Source: a bacterium (GTDB taxonomy: Bacteria; Patescibacteriota; Microgenomatia; Curtissbacterales; GWA2-41-24). From it: a stretch of 36,974 nucleotides of DNA. The notes below the pieces were generated by a model. The model searched no databases. It was not told the DNA's origin and worked only from the letters and a program-made list of their open reading frames with translations. Within the stretch, counting starts at the first letter, position 1; each line of letters opens with the position of its first letter. Location of the stretch: positions 1-36,974 of the forward strand of contig JAKALT010000010.1 of NCBI GenBank assembly GCA_021813125.1, read 5' to 3'. The translations under genes and the position numbers were made by a program. Below, piece by piece: positions 7,211 to 15,436 of the stretch.

Positions 7211-8653
7211 ATGAGGGTGTTATCGGAATTTATTTGTCAGCAGTGCGGTTACAAATCACCTCAATTTTTGGGCAAGTGCCCGGAGTGCGGTGAGTGGAAT
7301 AGCCTCGTCGAGTCAATAGATTCAACTGAAACTCCAAACTCCAAATTCCAAGCACCAAACTTGGGAGAAGTATTAATAAAGCTTTCGGACGTTAAATCTC
7401 AAAAGTTTGCCAGAATTCCAACAGGATTTTTAGAATTTGACAGGGTTTTAGGTGGTGGAATAGTTGCCGGTTCCATAGTTCTTATTTCGGGGGATCCGGG
7501 GATTGGCAAAAGCACGCTGCTTTTGGAAACGGCGATGAAAATAGTAGAAGTATCAAACGCAGAAAACGTTTCGACAAGTCGAAATGCAAAAGGGTCAAAA
7601 GTATCAAAGGTTGATGATAGAAAAGTTAAAACATCTGATACCTTTGATACTCGCGATACTTTTAGAACTTCTGTTTTATATGTTTCCGGTGAAGAATCGG
7701 CGCAACAGGTCAAAATCAGGGCAGATAGAATCGGCAAAATCCCCAATAACTTATATATTTTGCCGGAAACTGATGTGGATGTTGTGGTCGGGGTTTCGGA
7801 AAAACTTTCGCCAAAGCTTATGATTATCGATTCCATCCAAACACTTTTTTCAACCAGGCTTTCGGGCTCGGCTGGAAGTGTAGGGCAGCTAAGGGAGTGC
7901 TCGCAAATCCTGCAAAGGCATGCAAAGCGAACCAATACGCCGGTTTTTATTGTAGGGCATGTTACAAAAGAAGGCAGTATCGCCGGACCAAAGGTGTTGG
8001 AGCACCTGGTGGACGCAGTTTTAAATTTAGAAGGCGACGAAATGCACGCGTTTAGGATTTTAAGGTCTAATAAAAACAGGTTCGGATCGACTTTTGAAGT
8101 TGGGGTTTTTGAAATGCAGGATGTAGGAATGGTAGAGGTTGCTAACCCTTCACAAATTTTTCTGGCCCAGCGAATTGCCAAAAAAGCGGGAAGTGTGGTG
8201 ACTTCGACTGTTGCGGGGGGAAGACCGATTTTGGCGGAAGTCCAGGCACTTGCGACGCCTACGATTTTTGGAATTCCTGCAAGAAGAGTGACGGGTTTGG
8301 ACTTCTCCCGAATGCAGGTTGTTATCGCTGCAGTTTCTAGGGCGGCCAAGCTTGCAATGGGTAATTTGGATATTTATTTGAATGTGGCAGGAGGTTTGAA
8401 AATTACAGAACCTGCTTGCGACTTAGCGGCTGCTCTGGCTATTGTTTCGGCAGTTGATCAGAAACCTGTTCGCGATGGGATTTGTGCTTTTGGGGAGGTA
8501 GGTTTATTGGGCGAGCTCAGGTCCGTCGGCAACGTCAAAAACCGGATTGCCGAGGCAAAACGCTTAGGATTTTCCGATTTTGTAACTAGTGAAAAGTTTA
8601 AAACTCTAGAGGAAGCAGTTTCTTATGCTTTAGGGGGAACAAATGAGGCCTAA
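7211..8653 (+). CDS. radA: DNA repair protein RadA
   Basis: A 480-residue branch-migration ATPase in homologous recombination. Visible parts: an N-terminal zinc finger (CQQC ... CPEC, about residues 9-30), Walker A GDPGIGKST (about 95-103), Walker B LMIIDSIQT, the RadA-specific KNRFG motif (SNKNRFGSTFEVG), and a C-terminal Lon-protease-like domain. Family length is usually about 450, and the excess is explained by insertions. A tail after the zinc finger is built from a TCCAAATTCCAA-type repeat (PNSKFQAPN), and about 45 residues after the Walker A helix come from two other repeats. The ATG at 7211 has no ribosome binding site and directly follows a terminator. It overlaps the next gene by 11 nt, as in an operon with the PIN-TRAM protein. 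Confidence 0.95.
   Translation: MRVLSEFICQQCGYKSPQFLGKCPECGEWNSLVESIDSTETPNSKFQAPNLGEVLIKLSDVKSQKFARIPTGFLEFDRVLGGGIVAGSIVLISGDPGIGKSTLLLETAMKIVEVSNAENVSTSRNAKGSKVSKVDDRKVKTSDTFDTRDTFRTSVLYVSGEESAQQVKIRADRIGKIPNNLYILPETDVDVVVGVSEKLSPKLMIIDSIQTLFSTRLSGSAGSVGQLRECSQILQRHAKRTNTPVFIVGHVTKEGSIAGPKVLEHLVDAVLNLEGDEMHAFRILRSNKNRFGSTFEVGVFEMQDVGMVEVANPSQIFLAQRIAKKAGSVVTSTVAGGRPILAEVQALATPTIFGIPARRVTGLDFSRMQVVIAAVSRAAKLAMGNLDIYLNVAGGLKITEPACDLAAALAIVSAVDQKPVRDGICAFGEVGLLGELRSVGNVKNRIAEAKRLGFSDFVTSEKFKTLEEAVSYALGGTNEA
7329..7362 (+). repeat. Low-complexity CCAAATTCCAA-type repeat inside radA
   Basis: AACTCCAAATTCCAAGCACC encodes the linker TPNSKFQAPNLG. The same word occurs in the non-coding stretch after rho (17891-17920: ACTCCAAATTCCAAATTTC). 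It is a coding copy of an interspersed repeat. Confidence 0.5.
7561..7660 (+). repeat. In-frame composite insert in radA (ENVST copy 2 plus DTFDT hairpin)
   Basis: The first half matches the S1 insert (GAAAACGTTTCGACAAGTCG). The second half has a perfect 11-bp inverted repeat, AGTATCAAAGG (7600-7610) and CCTTTGATACT (7641-7651), and encodes SDTFDTRDTFRTS. A related word, FDTFDTPDTFATS, is encoded in the giant surface protein near 32140-32180. It separates the Walker A region from the next strand of the RecA core. Confidence 0.7.
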
Positions 8654-9539
8654 ATCGTTTTTAAGACTGGCCCTTTTTATTGTATTTGGCTTTATTGGCG
8701 CCTACGTTGCCAGATCCGGAACCCCACCGGATATATTTGCAATAACGGGCGGCTATTTTCTTTTGGCTGCAGTTTTAGCGTTTGCCACTCTTGGTTTTAT
8801 TCTTCCGGATGTGTTGGAGCTTGCAGGCAGAGCCGGAATTGCCGCTTTGGCACGGCAAATCGCAGAGCTTATTCCGGCCTCAAGATCGCAAATTTCCGTA
8901 TCCAGGTTCGCTTTTAGGAGAAAGAAGAGTGCCGACAAAGAAAAGTATGTAAATCCGCTTTTGGTTGACACATCTTCCCTTATAGACGGCCGGATTTTGG
9001 AAGTTGCCCAAAGCGGATTTTTGTTCGGAACGCTTCTGGTGATGCCGTCTGTTATAGATGAGTTGCATAAGCTTTCGGATTCCCGGGATGAGCTGAAAAG
9101 GAAGAAAGGCAGGCGGGGTCTGGATATCCTTTCCAAGCTCAAAAAGGACAGAAAAGTGAGGCTTGAGCTTTTGAGGGTGGATCCAAAAGAAAAAGACGTG
9201 GATGCAAAGCTGGTTACCTTAGCCAGAAAGCTAAAAGGCCGGATTCTAACTGTAGATTACAATTTGAATAAGGTTGCCAGTATCCGGGGAGTTTCTATTT
9301 TAAACATAAATGAGCTTGCTAACGCCCTCAAGGCGGCAGTTATGCCCAAAGACGTTTTAGAGCTTGTAGTTATGGAAAAAGGGCGAGAAAAAGGGCAGGG
9401 TGTAGGCTATTTGCCGGACGGAACTATGGTTGTTGTGGAAAAAGGTGCCGATTTGCAGGGCAAAAGCGTTCAGGTTGAAGTCCAGCGGGTTTTCCAGACG
9501 GCAGCAGGCAAGATGATATTTGCAAAGCTTATTAAGTAG
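8643..9539 (+). CDS. PIN-TRAM membrane protein (YacL-like)
   Basis: 298 residues. Two N-terminal transmembrane helices (about residues 6-25 and 35-57) are followed by a PIN nuclease-like domain (about 104-225) with LLVDTSSLIDGRI, VIDELH and TVDYNLNK, giving the expected acidic residues. A TRAM RNA-binding domain lies at about 235-298. It resembles Bacillus YacL, which also sits close to radA. The substrate is unknown; an RNA-directed role at the membrane is inferred. The ATG has GGGGGAA upstream and overlaps the 3' end of radA. Confidence 0.85.
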   Translation: MRPKSFLRLALFIVFGFIGAYVARSGTPPDIFAITGGYFLLAAVLAFATLGFILPDVLELAGRAGIAALARQIAELIPASRSQISVSRFAFRRKKSADKEKYVNPLLVDTSSLIDGRILEVAQSGFLFGTLLVMPSVIDELHKLSDSRDELKRKKGRRGLDILSKLKKDRKVRLELLRVDPKEKDVDAKLVTLARKLKGRILTVDYNLNKVASIRGVSILNINELANALKAAVMPKDVLELVVMEKGREKGQGVGYLPDGTMVVVEKGADLQGKSVQVEVQRVFQTAAGKMIFAKLIK

Positions 9540-9850
9540 ATTTCAGGTTATAGATTTTAGATAGTATATTAGCTTAGTGCTGCACATGTTTTCTTGCCCA
9601 ATATCCAACATTTAACATTCGTCATTTTGCTTACGTATCTATAATTTACTGTATCTTTTAGCTTCAATTATAGCTCTTTAAAGGGCCGTTTTCCGGAAAC
9701 TTGGGTAAGACACCCATTATTAGACTTTATGAATAATAAATTTTGCGTTTGGCTTACTAGAAGTGGATAAAAGCCTTAGTGTTGTCAAAAAAAATAACTA
9801 CAGGATATGAAATTTAAGCAGGCAATTTTACTATCGGGCATTAAAGGGAC
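9540..9850. other. AT-rich intergenic stretch
   Basis: No ORF, tRNA or rRNA is seen. It opens with a TTATAGATTTTAGAT-type word like those near 5860 and 21420. TTGTCA near 9782 and TATGAA near 9807 could be a weak promoter. TTTAAGCAGGC (9813-9823) is repeated exactly at 9881-9891, at the predicted 5' end of the small RNA described next. Confidence 0.4.
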
Positions 9851-9879
9851 TTGACAATAATTATTGGTGGTGCTAAATT
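9851..9879 (+). promoter_or_regulatory. Strong promoter for small RNA 1
   Basis: Consensus TTGACA (9851-9856), a 17-nt spacer and TAAATT (9874-9879) with an extended TGC just before the -10. No ORF follows before a terminator. Confidence 0.7.
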
Positions 9880-9885
9880 CTTTAA

Positions 9886-9960
9886 GCAGGCTGAAAGTTA
9901 CATCTATAGAAATATAGATGTTAAAAGCAGAAGCCTATTTTATAAGTAGGCTTTTGTTTT
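9886..9960 (+). ncRNA. Candidate small RNA 1
   Basis: About 75 nt from the predicted start to a terminator. It contains a perfect 9-bp hairpin, ACATCTATA-GAAA-TATAGATGT (9900-9921), with a GNRA-type tetraloop. The terminator AAGCCTATTT/AAGTAGGCTT (9931-9953) follows, then TTTTGTTTT. AGGCT near the 5' end can alternatively pair with AGCCT of the terminator stem, which would allow switching. No known RNA family is recognised. Confidence 0.5.
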
Positions 9961-10049
9961 ATAAAAGACCATGTTTTTCCCAAAAGGAAAGATTTGGAAT
10001 TTTGAAAACCTATTTGTTTTTTAAAAAAGAATAGATAGGGAAAATGGAA

Positions 10050-10144
10050 TAAGAAAAGAGCATCACTACCGCAGACTGAAACTCGAATAGCAATGCTCTT
10101 TTGAGGTGTAAGGGAAGCGACTTAGGGCAGCTAAGTTGCTTTCC
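10050..10144 (-). ncRNA. Candidate small RNA 2
   Basis: The minus-strand transcript begins with a long hairpin (10131-10146 pairs with 10110-10125, 16 bp with two G-U pairs if read in RNA on the plus strand). A short linker follows. The 3' hairpin AAAAGAGCAT/ATGCTCTTTT (10102-10093 with 10063-10054) encloses a loop of about 29 nt and is followed by CTTATT. A TTGACA-type promoter lies directly upstream on this strand. The first hairpin also reads as a strong plus-strand terminator (T6 at 10145-10150), so the direction is less certain than the existence of a structured RNA. Confidence 0.45.
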
Positions 10145-10150
10145 TTTTTT

Positions 10151-10179
10151 ACATTAGAACATCTTTACAACCTTGTCAA
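10151..10179 (-). promoter_or_regulatory. Promoter for small RNA 2
   Basis: Minus strand TTGACA (10179-10174), a 17-nt spacer and TAATGT (10156-10151). The start would be near 10144, at the base of the first hairpin. Confidence 0.55.
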
Positions 10180-10328
10180 GTGGTAATGTTAAGTTACCGG
10201 AATTTAGCCTCAAATTGCCCCTGTTTTGCTCCCCTGAAAGGTTATTATGAGTAGAAAATTTATCCAATAAATAAACACCATGAAAAAGGATAGTTTTGGG
10301 GGTGTAAGTCGTTAAAAACCTTTCTCTC

Positions 10329-10375
10329 AAGGTCAGGTCTTAGGCAAACATTTTCCCAACAAAGGCCTGACCTTT
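10329..10375. repeat. REP-like palindrome, copy 1
   Basis: Left arm AAGGTCAGGTCTT, right arm AAGGCCTGACCTT, followed by TGTTAG. It is an intergenic member of the AAGGTCAGGCCTT family, with a diverged internal segment. The surrounding stretch 10180-10437 holds no gene that I can support. Confidence 0.8.
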
Positions 10376-10437
10376 GTTAGTCATCTGTTTAATTATTCCA
10401 TTGCCAAGCCTTTATTAACATTACTAACCCATAGTAC

Positions 10438-10466
10438 TTGACAAGTTTATTTAATTAGTGTAGAAT
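10438..10466 (+). promoter_or_regulatory. Promoter of the DUF5663-like / giant GT2 operon
   Basis: TTGACA (10438-10443), a 17-nt spacer, TAGAAT (10461-10466). The leader carries a 6-bp hairpin, AACTGG/CCAGTT (10478-10496), and no clear Shine-Dalgarno before the ATG codons at 10510 and 10519. Confidence 0.75.
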
Positions 10467-10509
10467 CCTCGACCTATAACTGGTTTCTGTCCAGTTCCAT
10501 ATAGAAAAA

Positions 10510-10836
10510 ATGACATATATGCCCAAGAGTAAGCAAGTTTCGACGGAAGTTCGCGAGTTCGTTTACGGCTTAATGCAAGAGGCCGATTTGGATATTTTAC
10601 CGCCCAATTTAAAGCAGAAGATATACAACGACCTATTGACGCGTTTAGACGCTAAACTGACTATTGCGGCACTTTCGGCACTACCGAATAAAAAGATCGA
10701 TCTACTTAAAAGACTTCTTCTGGAAAACAAGACGCCATTTCAAGTTTCAGACTTTTTAGAAAAAAATGTAGCCAACATTGGTGAAGTTTATTCAATGGCT
10801 TTTGCAGATTTCAGAAAGGTGTATTTGGGGAAATAA
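10510..10836 (+). CDS. DUF5663-like small protein
   Basis: A 108-residue, all-helical, soluble protein. The pattern LPPNLKQKIYNDLLTRLDAKL ... LPNKKIDLLKRLL ... VSDFLEKNVANI resembles DUF5663, a small family that I associate with Candidate Phyla Radiation genomes; this assignment is by eye and tentative. The function is unknown. ATG 10510 and ATG 10519 are both possible. It ends one base before the start of the 1525-residue GT2 protein, so the two are almost certainly co-transcribed from the promoter at 10438. Confidence 0.7.
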   Translation: MTYMPKSKQVSTEVREFVYGLMQEADLDILPPNLKQKIYNDLLTRLDAKLTIAALSALPNKKIDLLKRLLLENKTPFQVSDFLEKNVANIGEVYSMAFADFRKVYLGK

Positions 10837-10837
10837 C

Positions 10838-13800
10838 ATGGCGATAGACCAAGAAAGAGTTAAAAACAATATTGTCCGGGCAGAGGTTGACGGTGACACG
10901 CTTAAGTTTGCTGCTGTTCCTCATGTTGTTACCGAGTCCGAAGAAAGCCGCAGGAAAAACAGGGATGTTTTGGCAGACAGGGCGACAATTGCCGGTGCTG
11001 CCGAACGCGGATTTATGGGTCGAATGTGGTATGGGCTAACCGAAACTTACCAGAGGTTAAGGCGAAGAGATGCTTTGCGGGAACTTCACGACAACGGGAA
11101 CGATATAAACTTAGGATCAGCTGCACTTGAGCGGGCGAAAGATCAGGTTAGGGAAATGATTACCCAGGAAAGGGACGAAATTACAGCTACCGCAATTTCC
11201 AGAAATATCAGTAATGACGTTGGCGAAGGCGACTCGACTTGGGTGCTGGACGAGGACACTGCAGGGTCCGAACGTCAGGAAGAGATTGTCGCTTGGGCAC
11301 GGTCGATAGTTTCCGAATACGCAACCGGGCAAATTGACCAGGCCAGGATGCGGGAGCTTTCGGAAAACCTTTCTTGCGAGCTTAGGGATGAGCTGCCAGA
11401 TTTGTTTACCCAAACCACAATTGGGTCGGACTTAACTTATATTGCGGAAGCTGCAAAGACTGCATATGTTGCCAACCAAGAGCGGATTAAAGCTGTGGAT
11501 TTGGATTTGCAGATTTGTTTTGGGCAGGTTGATGCCGGTATGGCAACAGCCGAGAAAAGGGATTTGGCAGACAGGTTGGTTGACTGGGCACAGGGCAGCA
11601 GAGCAAGGGCGGTTCTTGTAAATCCGTTGACTATTGGAGCATCTGCCAGTGCAATTGCAGTTGGTGCCAAAGCACCTTTTAGATCTATACCTGTGATAGG
11701 TGGTATAGCGGGAGGAGCTTTTGCGGCTGCGAGGCGCTGGTCCAAGGAAAATAAGGATAGGGATTTAAGAATAAGGGAAGAGGAAATTGGTTACGATGTT
11801 CCGGGACCCGCTCGACACACCGGTGTCGAGAGAGTTCTTTCGGGTTTGGTAGGTCAAACAGATTTTAGGGAAACTTCTTATCAGCCAAGAGCTGCACTAG
11901 AAGTGACTGAGCAGCTTGAGCAACTGGCTGGTGCTGATGCAGCCGAGAAACAGACCCAGGCATGGCGAGATAATGCCATAAATCTACTTGCCGATACTAG
12001 AGTGAGGTTAGCAGCATCAGAAGAACTTGGTGTTGGTTTAATTCGATATGGCCGAATACGTGGTGAAGACGGCCAGGTAGAAGTGACCGGTATTTCGACA
12101 ATCAACCAAGATAGGCTAGCTTTGATTTTGGCAGCGCGTGAGACACAAAGGCAGTTAGTTTCTGAGATTGGGCAAGCCGATTTTGACCAAAGATATGAAG
12201 CAACCGAAGACTGGGTTATGGACCAAGTTGCCGACCAGTACGAGGAAGCAGATTCCAGGTTTTTTAGAAGCAAGCTTTTGATGAGCGCCCGTTCCGGTGC
12301 TTTTGGATTCGGAGTTGGGGTGCTGGGCGGTTTGGGGATTCATGAGATTGGTGAAGGAATAGAGCATGTTTCCAGAAAAGTTGCAGACGTATTTCACCAG
12401 GCGCACGAACAAAGAATGGTGCCGGACCAAAAGGACGTTTCTCTGGGCCATGGCAACGTAATAAATGCTGATGGTACTAATGTTGGCCACCAGGGTTTAC
12501 AAGTTGATGTAGCTTCCGGGGTGAATGCCCATTTAGATGCGGCAAAACACACACTTTCCGTGGATGTGCCGGCAAACGGGGCGGATGCGGCTAAACATTT
12601 TGAGATTGCATACCAGCCCGGAATGACGCAAGACCAAATTCATGCGGCACTTGTTAAAGCAGGGTTAGAGGGCAAGGTTGATATTCTGCATTCAGGTATT
12701 AATGTGCCAAGCCATTTGAGTACAGATGATATCCTAAAGCAGGACTATTTGGCACAGCATCATCTAGTAGATGTTACAAACCAACCACACGGTATTGATT
12801 TCGGTCATGCCCAGTTTTTGGGTGACAGGCATGAATACAACGAGCTGACACTTTATCAGCATGATGCGACTCACTGGTCAATGGGACCGCACGGCCTGGA
12901 CGGATCGGCTCTTAAACCTTTTGTATATAAGAATGAGCCGGCATGGGCGGACCCGTCAATTGTTTCTAATGCGCCGGTTAATCCGGATTCACTGGTTGCG
13001 TTTTACCAAATTACCGATGCCCACGGCCAGCTGCACACCGTTTTGGCGCCGCAGACTGGTGGCCATTTCACCTTGCCTCAAGAGTTTGTGGATCCGGCAA
13101 CAGGAAAAGTTGATGGGGTTTCTATTATCGGCTACGGCATGGTTAAGGATGCCCATGGAAAGTTAATAGACGGGAACCAGGTTCTTACCCATCCGGAACT
13201 TATGAATGGAGCAACATTACACTCAATGGCTTCGGTAGCTGTGGAGCAAAAAGGCCATATGATTGCCGGAACTCATGTCGACATGTCAACTGTTAAAATT
13301 TCGGATTTGACAGCCCATGTGCCCGGATCTCATCCCGAAAGCTTTGATGTTCCGAATAAGTTTGTTTTTGACATTCCGCCTATTGCAACTCCATTTGCGC
13401 CAAGGTTGTTTCCTAAGATAGCAGAGGCTCCAGGGGTAACGTATGGAGAATATCCTGAATATCTCTATGGAGAGATACAGGAGCCTGATTACGGTGAACA
13501 ACTTACCGAAGAAGAGATAGCAAGGCGACAGGAGGATCAGGCCAGGGAATTATTGGGAAGAAGGTTAAGCGCCCAAGAATCTTACCTTACTACAATTAGA
13601 GATAAATATTCTTTGGATAATCAATCCAATCGATCGCAGATAATGCTGCAACGCCTAAATGGTCGGTCCAAGGGTTATCTGGATGAACTCGAGGAGGTTA
13701 ACCGAAGCTTACCTCCTATGTCTGAAAAAGCTAGGATGACTGTAGTAATTCCCGCGTTCAATGAAGAAGCAAAGATAGAAAAAACGCTAAGGAGCTGGAT

Positions 13801-15415
13801 TAATCAGCAAGGATTCAGGGGGGACGATTTTGATCCTGAACAAATCGAAGTAATAGTTCTTGTGAATAGGCCAAATTCCAATACCTCTTTTGACCGAACC
13901 AGGCAAGTTATTGAAGGCCTTAAAAGGGAGCCGTCTTTTGCAGGTTTTGCGATTCATGTTGTTGAGAAAACCTTCAATTTCCAGTCAAATTTAGAAACAG
14001 TGGCGTCTAGAGATGGCAGAGCAATTAAGGTTTTGCCTGGTGTGAGAATGGGTATGGTTTATAAGTATGCTGCCGACCTTGCCCTTCTTAGAAATGCTTC
14101 CCGAAAAGATCAGGAAAGGAAAGCGAGTCATCTTATAAGAACCGGGGGCGCTGATGTTTTTGGAAGGAACCCTTATTTTGCTTCGCGCGTCTTTTCGGTT
14201 TTTGAGGATAATCCTGCGCTTGAGCAGTATGTTTCAAGGTCAGATTACCATCCTTCCATATATCGCAAACTGCCACTTTTACACTTTGCCCAGAGGTTAA
14301 ATGAGATGATGAATCTGCAATACACGCGTAGGAAAAGCAATATAGGCCTTGGAACTTACAGGATGGCAATTTACGCCGAAGCCGGAGGGTTTGATCCAGG
14401 GAAAGATATAAGAGAAGAGATTGATTTAAGCTACCGGATCAGAAAGATAATCGAAAGAGAAGAAAAACAAGGAATAAAGGCAAGGGAAAGGCAGCTTGTT
14501 GTAAATGCCCTTGACGATCCAAGGCGAGCTATAGCAACCATTTGGGCTGGCAAGCCAATAACACAGTTATACGACAGTTGGGCAGACCAAGAAGTTAGGA
14601 GAATCGACGTTGCTGATGTCTTAAAGAAACGTGTTCCAAAGCAGGCAAGATTAACAAAGGAAAATGTTGAGAAACAAGTAGAGGCTGTTTTCAGATTTTA
14701 TTTCCGATACCTCTTGGATTCACCTTCTATGGCAAGAATTCCAAGAAAGCAAAAGGTTCTTAGGGCATATAATTTGGCGACAAGATACCTAAATCGTTCA
14801 CTAAAAGTTTTGGGGGTCGATAATTACGAAATATCACACAAAAAGGACTTAGCAATTGAATATGGCAAGAGTGACAGGCAACTGGCCGAAAATATTTCAG
14901 TTAGTGTCAAAGATATTAGTGAATTGAAGAGATTAGTAAAAAGATATCCAAAGAGAAAAAGACCAGAATGGATAGAACGAGTTGGTTTAAAGAGAGGTCA
15001 TGGTTTTGTGGAAGCTGAAAGAGGAAAGATGAAGTTTCTTCGTGCAGAAAGAATTGTACGTAGGTCTTTAGGACTGTCCGATCAGGAATTTGAGGAAGCT
15101 GCGAAAATTGCCTCAAAAAGAAGCTCTGCAGAACAAGAGAGAAGGCCGCTTTATGAGTGGGTAGTACTTTTACACAAGGCAAAGGAGCTTGGTGAAAAAT
15201 CTGAAGATTTAGATGAATTGAGCGATTTACCAGAGCTTTTAAAAGCCAGGAGGACAAGTGCCGAAATGCACCAAAAATTGACAAAACATGCGGCAGTTGC
15301 AGCAATAGCTCGAATGAGCCGCGAGCCGGTTAAAGTTGGCCGAGTTGCAAGTTTAAGGACAAAAGTTGTACAATCCGTGCCTGTTGTAAGAAAGGTGGCT
15401 CCCAGAACAAGCTAA
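10838..15415 (+). CDS. Giant protein with internal hydrophobic segments and a GT2-like domain
   Basis: 1525 residues from ATG 10838 (GGGGAAATAAC before it); the track start at 10778 lies inside the previous gene and is rejected. Residues 1-250 are charged and helical. Hydrophobic Gly/Ala stretches lie near 261-297 and 481-504. Residues about 540-920 are His/Asp/Gly-rich and likely beta structure. A GT2-like glycosyltransferase domain begins near 967 (MTVVIPAFNEEAKIEKTLRSW), with a GGADVF segment near 1105 in the DxD position and EEIDLSYRI near 1195. The last 300 residues are basic and helical. Fusion of a GT2 domain to such a long unrecognised N-terminal part is unusual. Envelope glycan synthesis is inferred; the N-terminal 960 residues have no function that I can name. 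Confidence 0.8.
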   Translation: MAIDQERVKNNIVRAEVDGDTLKFAAVPHVVTESEESRRKNRDVLADRATIAGAAERGFMGRMWYGLTETYQRLRRRDALRELHDNGNDINLGSAALERAKDQVREMITQERDEITATAISRNISNDVGEGDSTWVLDEDTAGSERQEEIVAWARSIVSEYATGQIDQARMRELSENLSCELRDELPDLFTQTTIGSDLTYIAEAAKTAYVANQERIKAVDLDLQICFGQVDAGMATAEKRDLADRLVDWAQGSRARAVLVNPLTIGASASAIAVGAKAPFRSIPVIGGIAGGAFAAARRWSKENKDRDLRIREEEIGYDVPGPARHTGVERVLSGLVGQTDFRETSYQPRAALEVTEQLEQLAGADAAEKQTQAWRDNAINLLADTRVRLAASEELGVGLIRYGRIRGEDGQVEVTGISTINQDRLALILAARETQRQLVSEIGQADFDQRYEATEDWVMDQVADQYEEADSRFFRSKLLMSARSGAFGFGVGVLGGLGIHEIGEGIEHVSRKVADVFHQAHEQRMVPDQKDVSLGHGNVINADGTNVGHQGLQVDVASGVNAHLDAAKHTLSVDVPANGADAAKHFEIAYQPGMTQDQIHAALVKAGLEGKVDILHSGINVPSHLSTDDILKQDYLAQHHLVDVTNQPHGIDFGHAQFLGDRHEYNELTLYQHDATHWSMGPHGLDGSALKPFVYKNEPAWADPSIVSNAPVNPDSLVAFYQITDAHGQLHTVLAPQTGGHFTLPQEFVDPATGKVDGVSIIGYGMVKDAHGKLIDGNQVLTHPELMNGATLHSMASVAVEQKGHMIAGTHVDMSTVKISDLTAHVPGSHPESFDVPNKFVFDIPPIATPFAPRLFPKIAEAPGVTYGEYPEYLYGEIQEPDYGEQLTEEEIARRQEDQARELLGRRLSAQESYLTTIRDKYSLDNQSNRSQIMLQRLNGRSKGYLDELEEVNRSLPPMSEKARMTVVIPAFNEEAKIEKTLRSWINQQGFRGDDFDPEQIEVIVLVNRPNSNTSFDRTRQVIEGLKREPSFAGFAIHVVEKTFNFQSNLETVASRDGRAIKVLPGVRMGMVYKYAADLALLRNASRKDQERKASHLIRTGGADVFGRNPYFASRVFSVFEDNPALEQYVSRSDYHPSIYRKLPLLHFAQRLNEMMNLQYTRRKSNIGLGTYRMAIYAEAGGFDPGKDIREEIDLSYRIRKIIEREEKQGIKARERQLVVNALDDPRRAIATIWAGKPITQLYDSWADQEVRRIDVADVLKKRVPKQARLTKENVEKQVEAVFRFYFRYLLDSPSMARIPRKQKVLRAYNLATRYLNRSLKVLGVDNYEISHKKDLAIEYGKSDRQLAENISVSVKDISELKRLVKRYPKRKRPEWIERVGLKRGHGFVEAERGKMKFLRAERIVRRSLGLSDQEFEEAAKIASKRSSAEQERRPLYEWVVLLHKAKELGEKSEDLDELSDLPELLKARRTSAEMHQKLTKHAAVAAIARMSREPVKVGRVASLRTKVVQSVPVVRKVAPRTS

Positions 15416-15436
15416 CGCTTGACAGAAGGTATTAAT

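Noticed and set aside
7399-8349. 316-residue minus-strand ORF opposite radA
   Set aside because: It is a shadow of the radA reading frame: Ser/Thr-rich, without a ribosome binding site or family features, while radA on the other strand is certain.
10329-10375. AAGGTCAGGTC resembling part of bacterial SRP RNA
   Set aside because: The match is a short word only; the SRP RNA tetraloop and asymmetric-loop core are absent and the element recurs many times.
9540-10437. tRNA or known ncRNA (tmRNA, RNase P RNA, 6S) in the gene-free kilobase
   Set aside because: No T-loop GTTCGAATC-type sequence, CCA end, or conserved RNase P or tmRNA core was found by eye; only the two short structured units are supported.
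10778-10837. Upstream extension of the giant GT2 protein
   Set aside because: It lies wholly within the preceding gene in another frame; ATG 10838 directly after that gene's stop is the better start.
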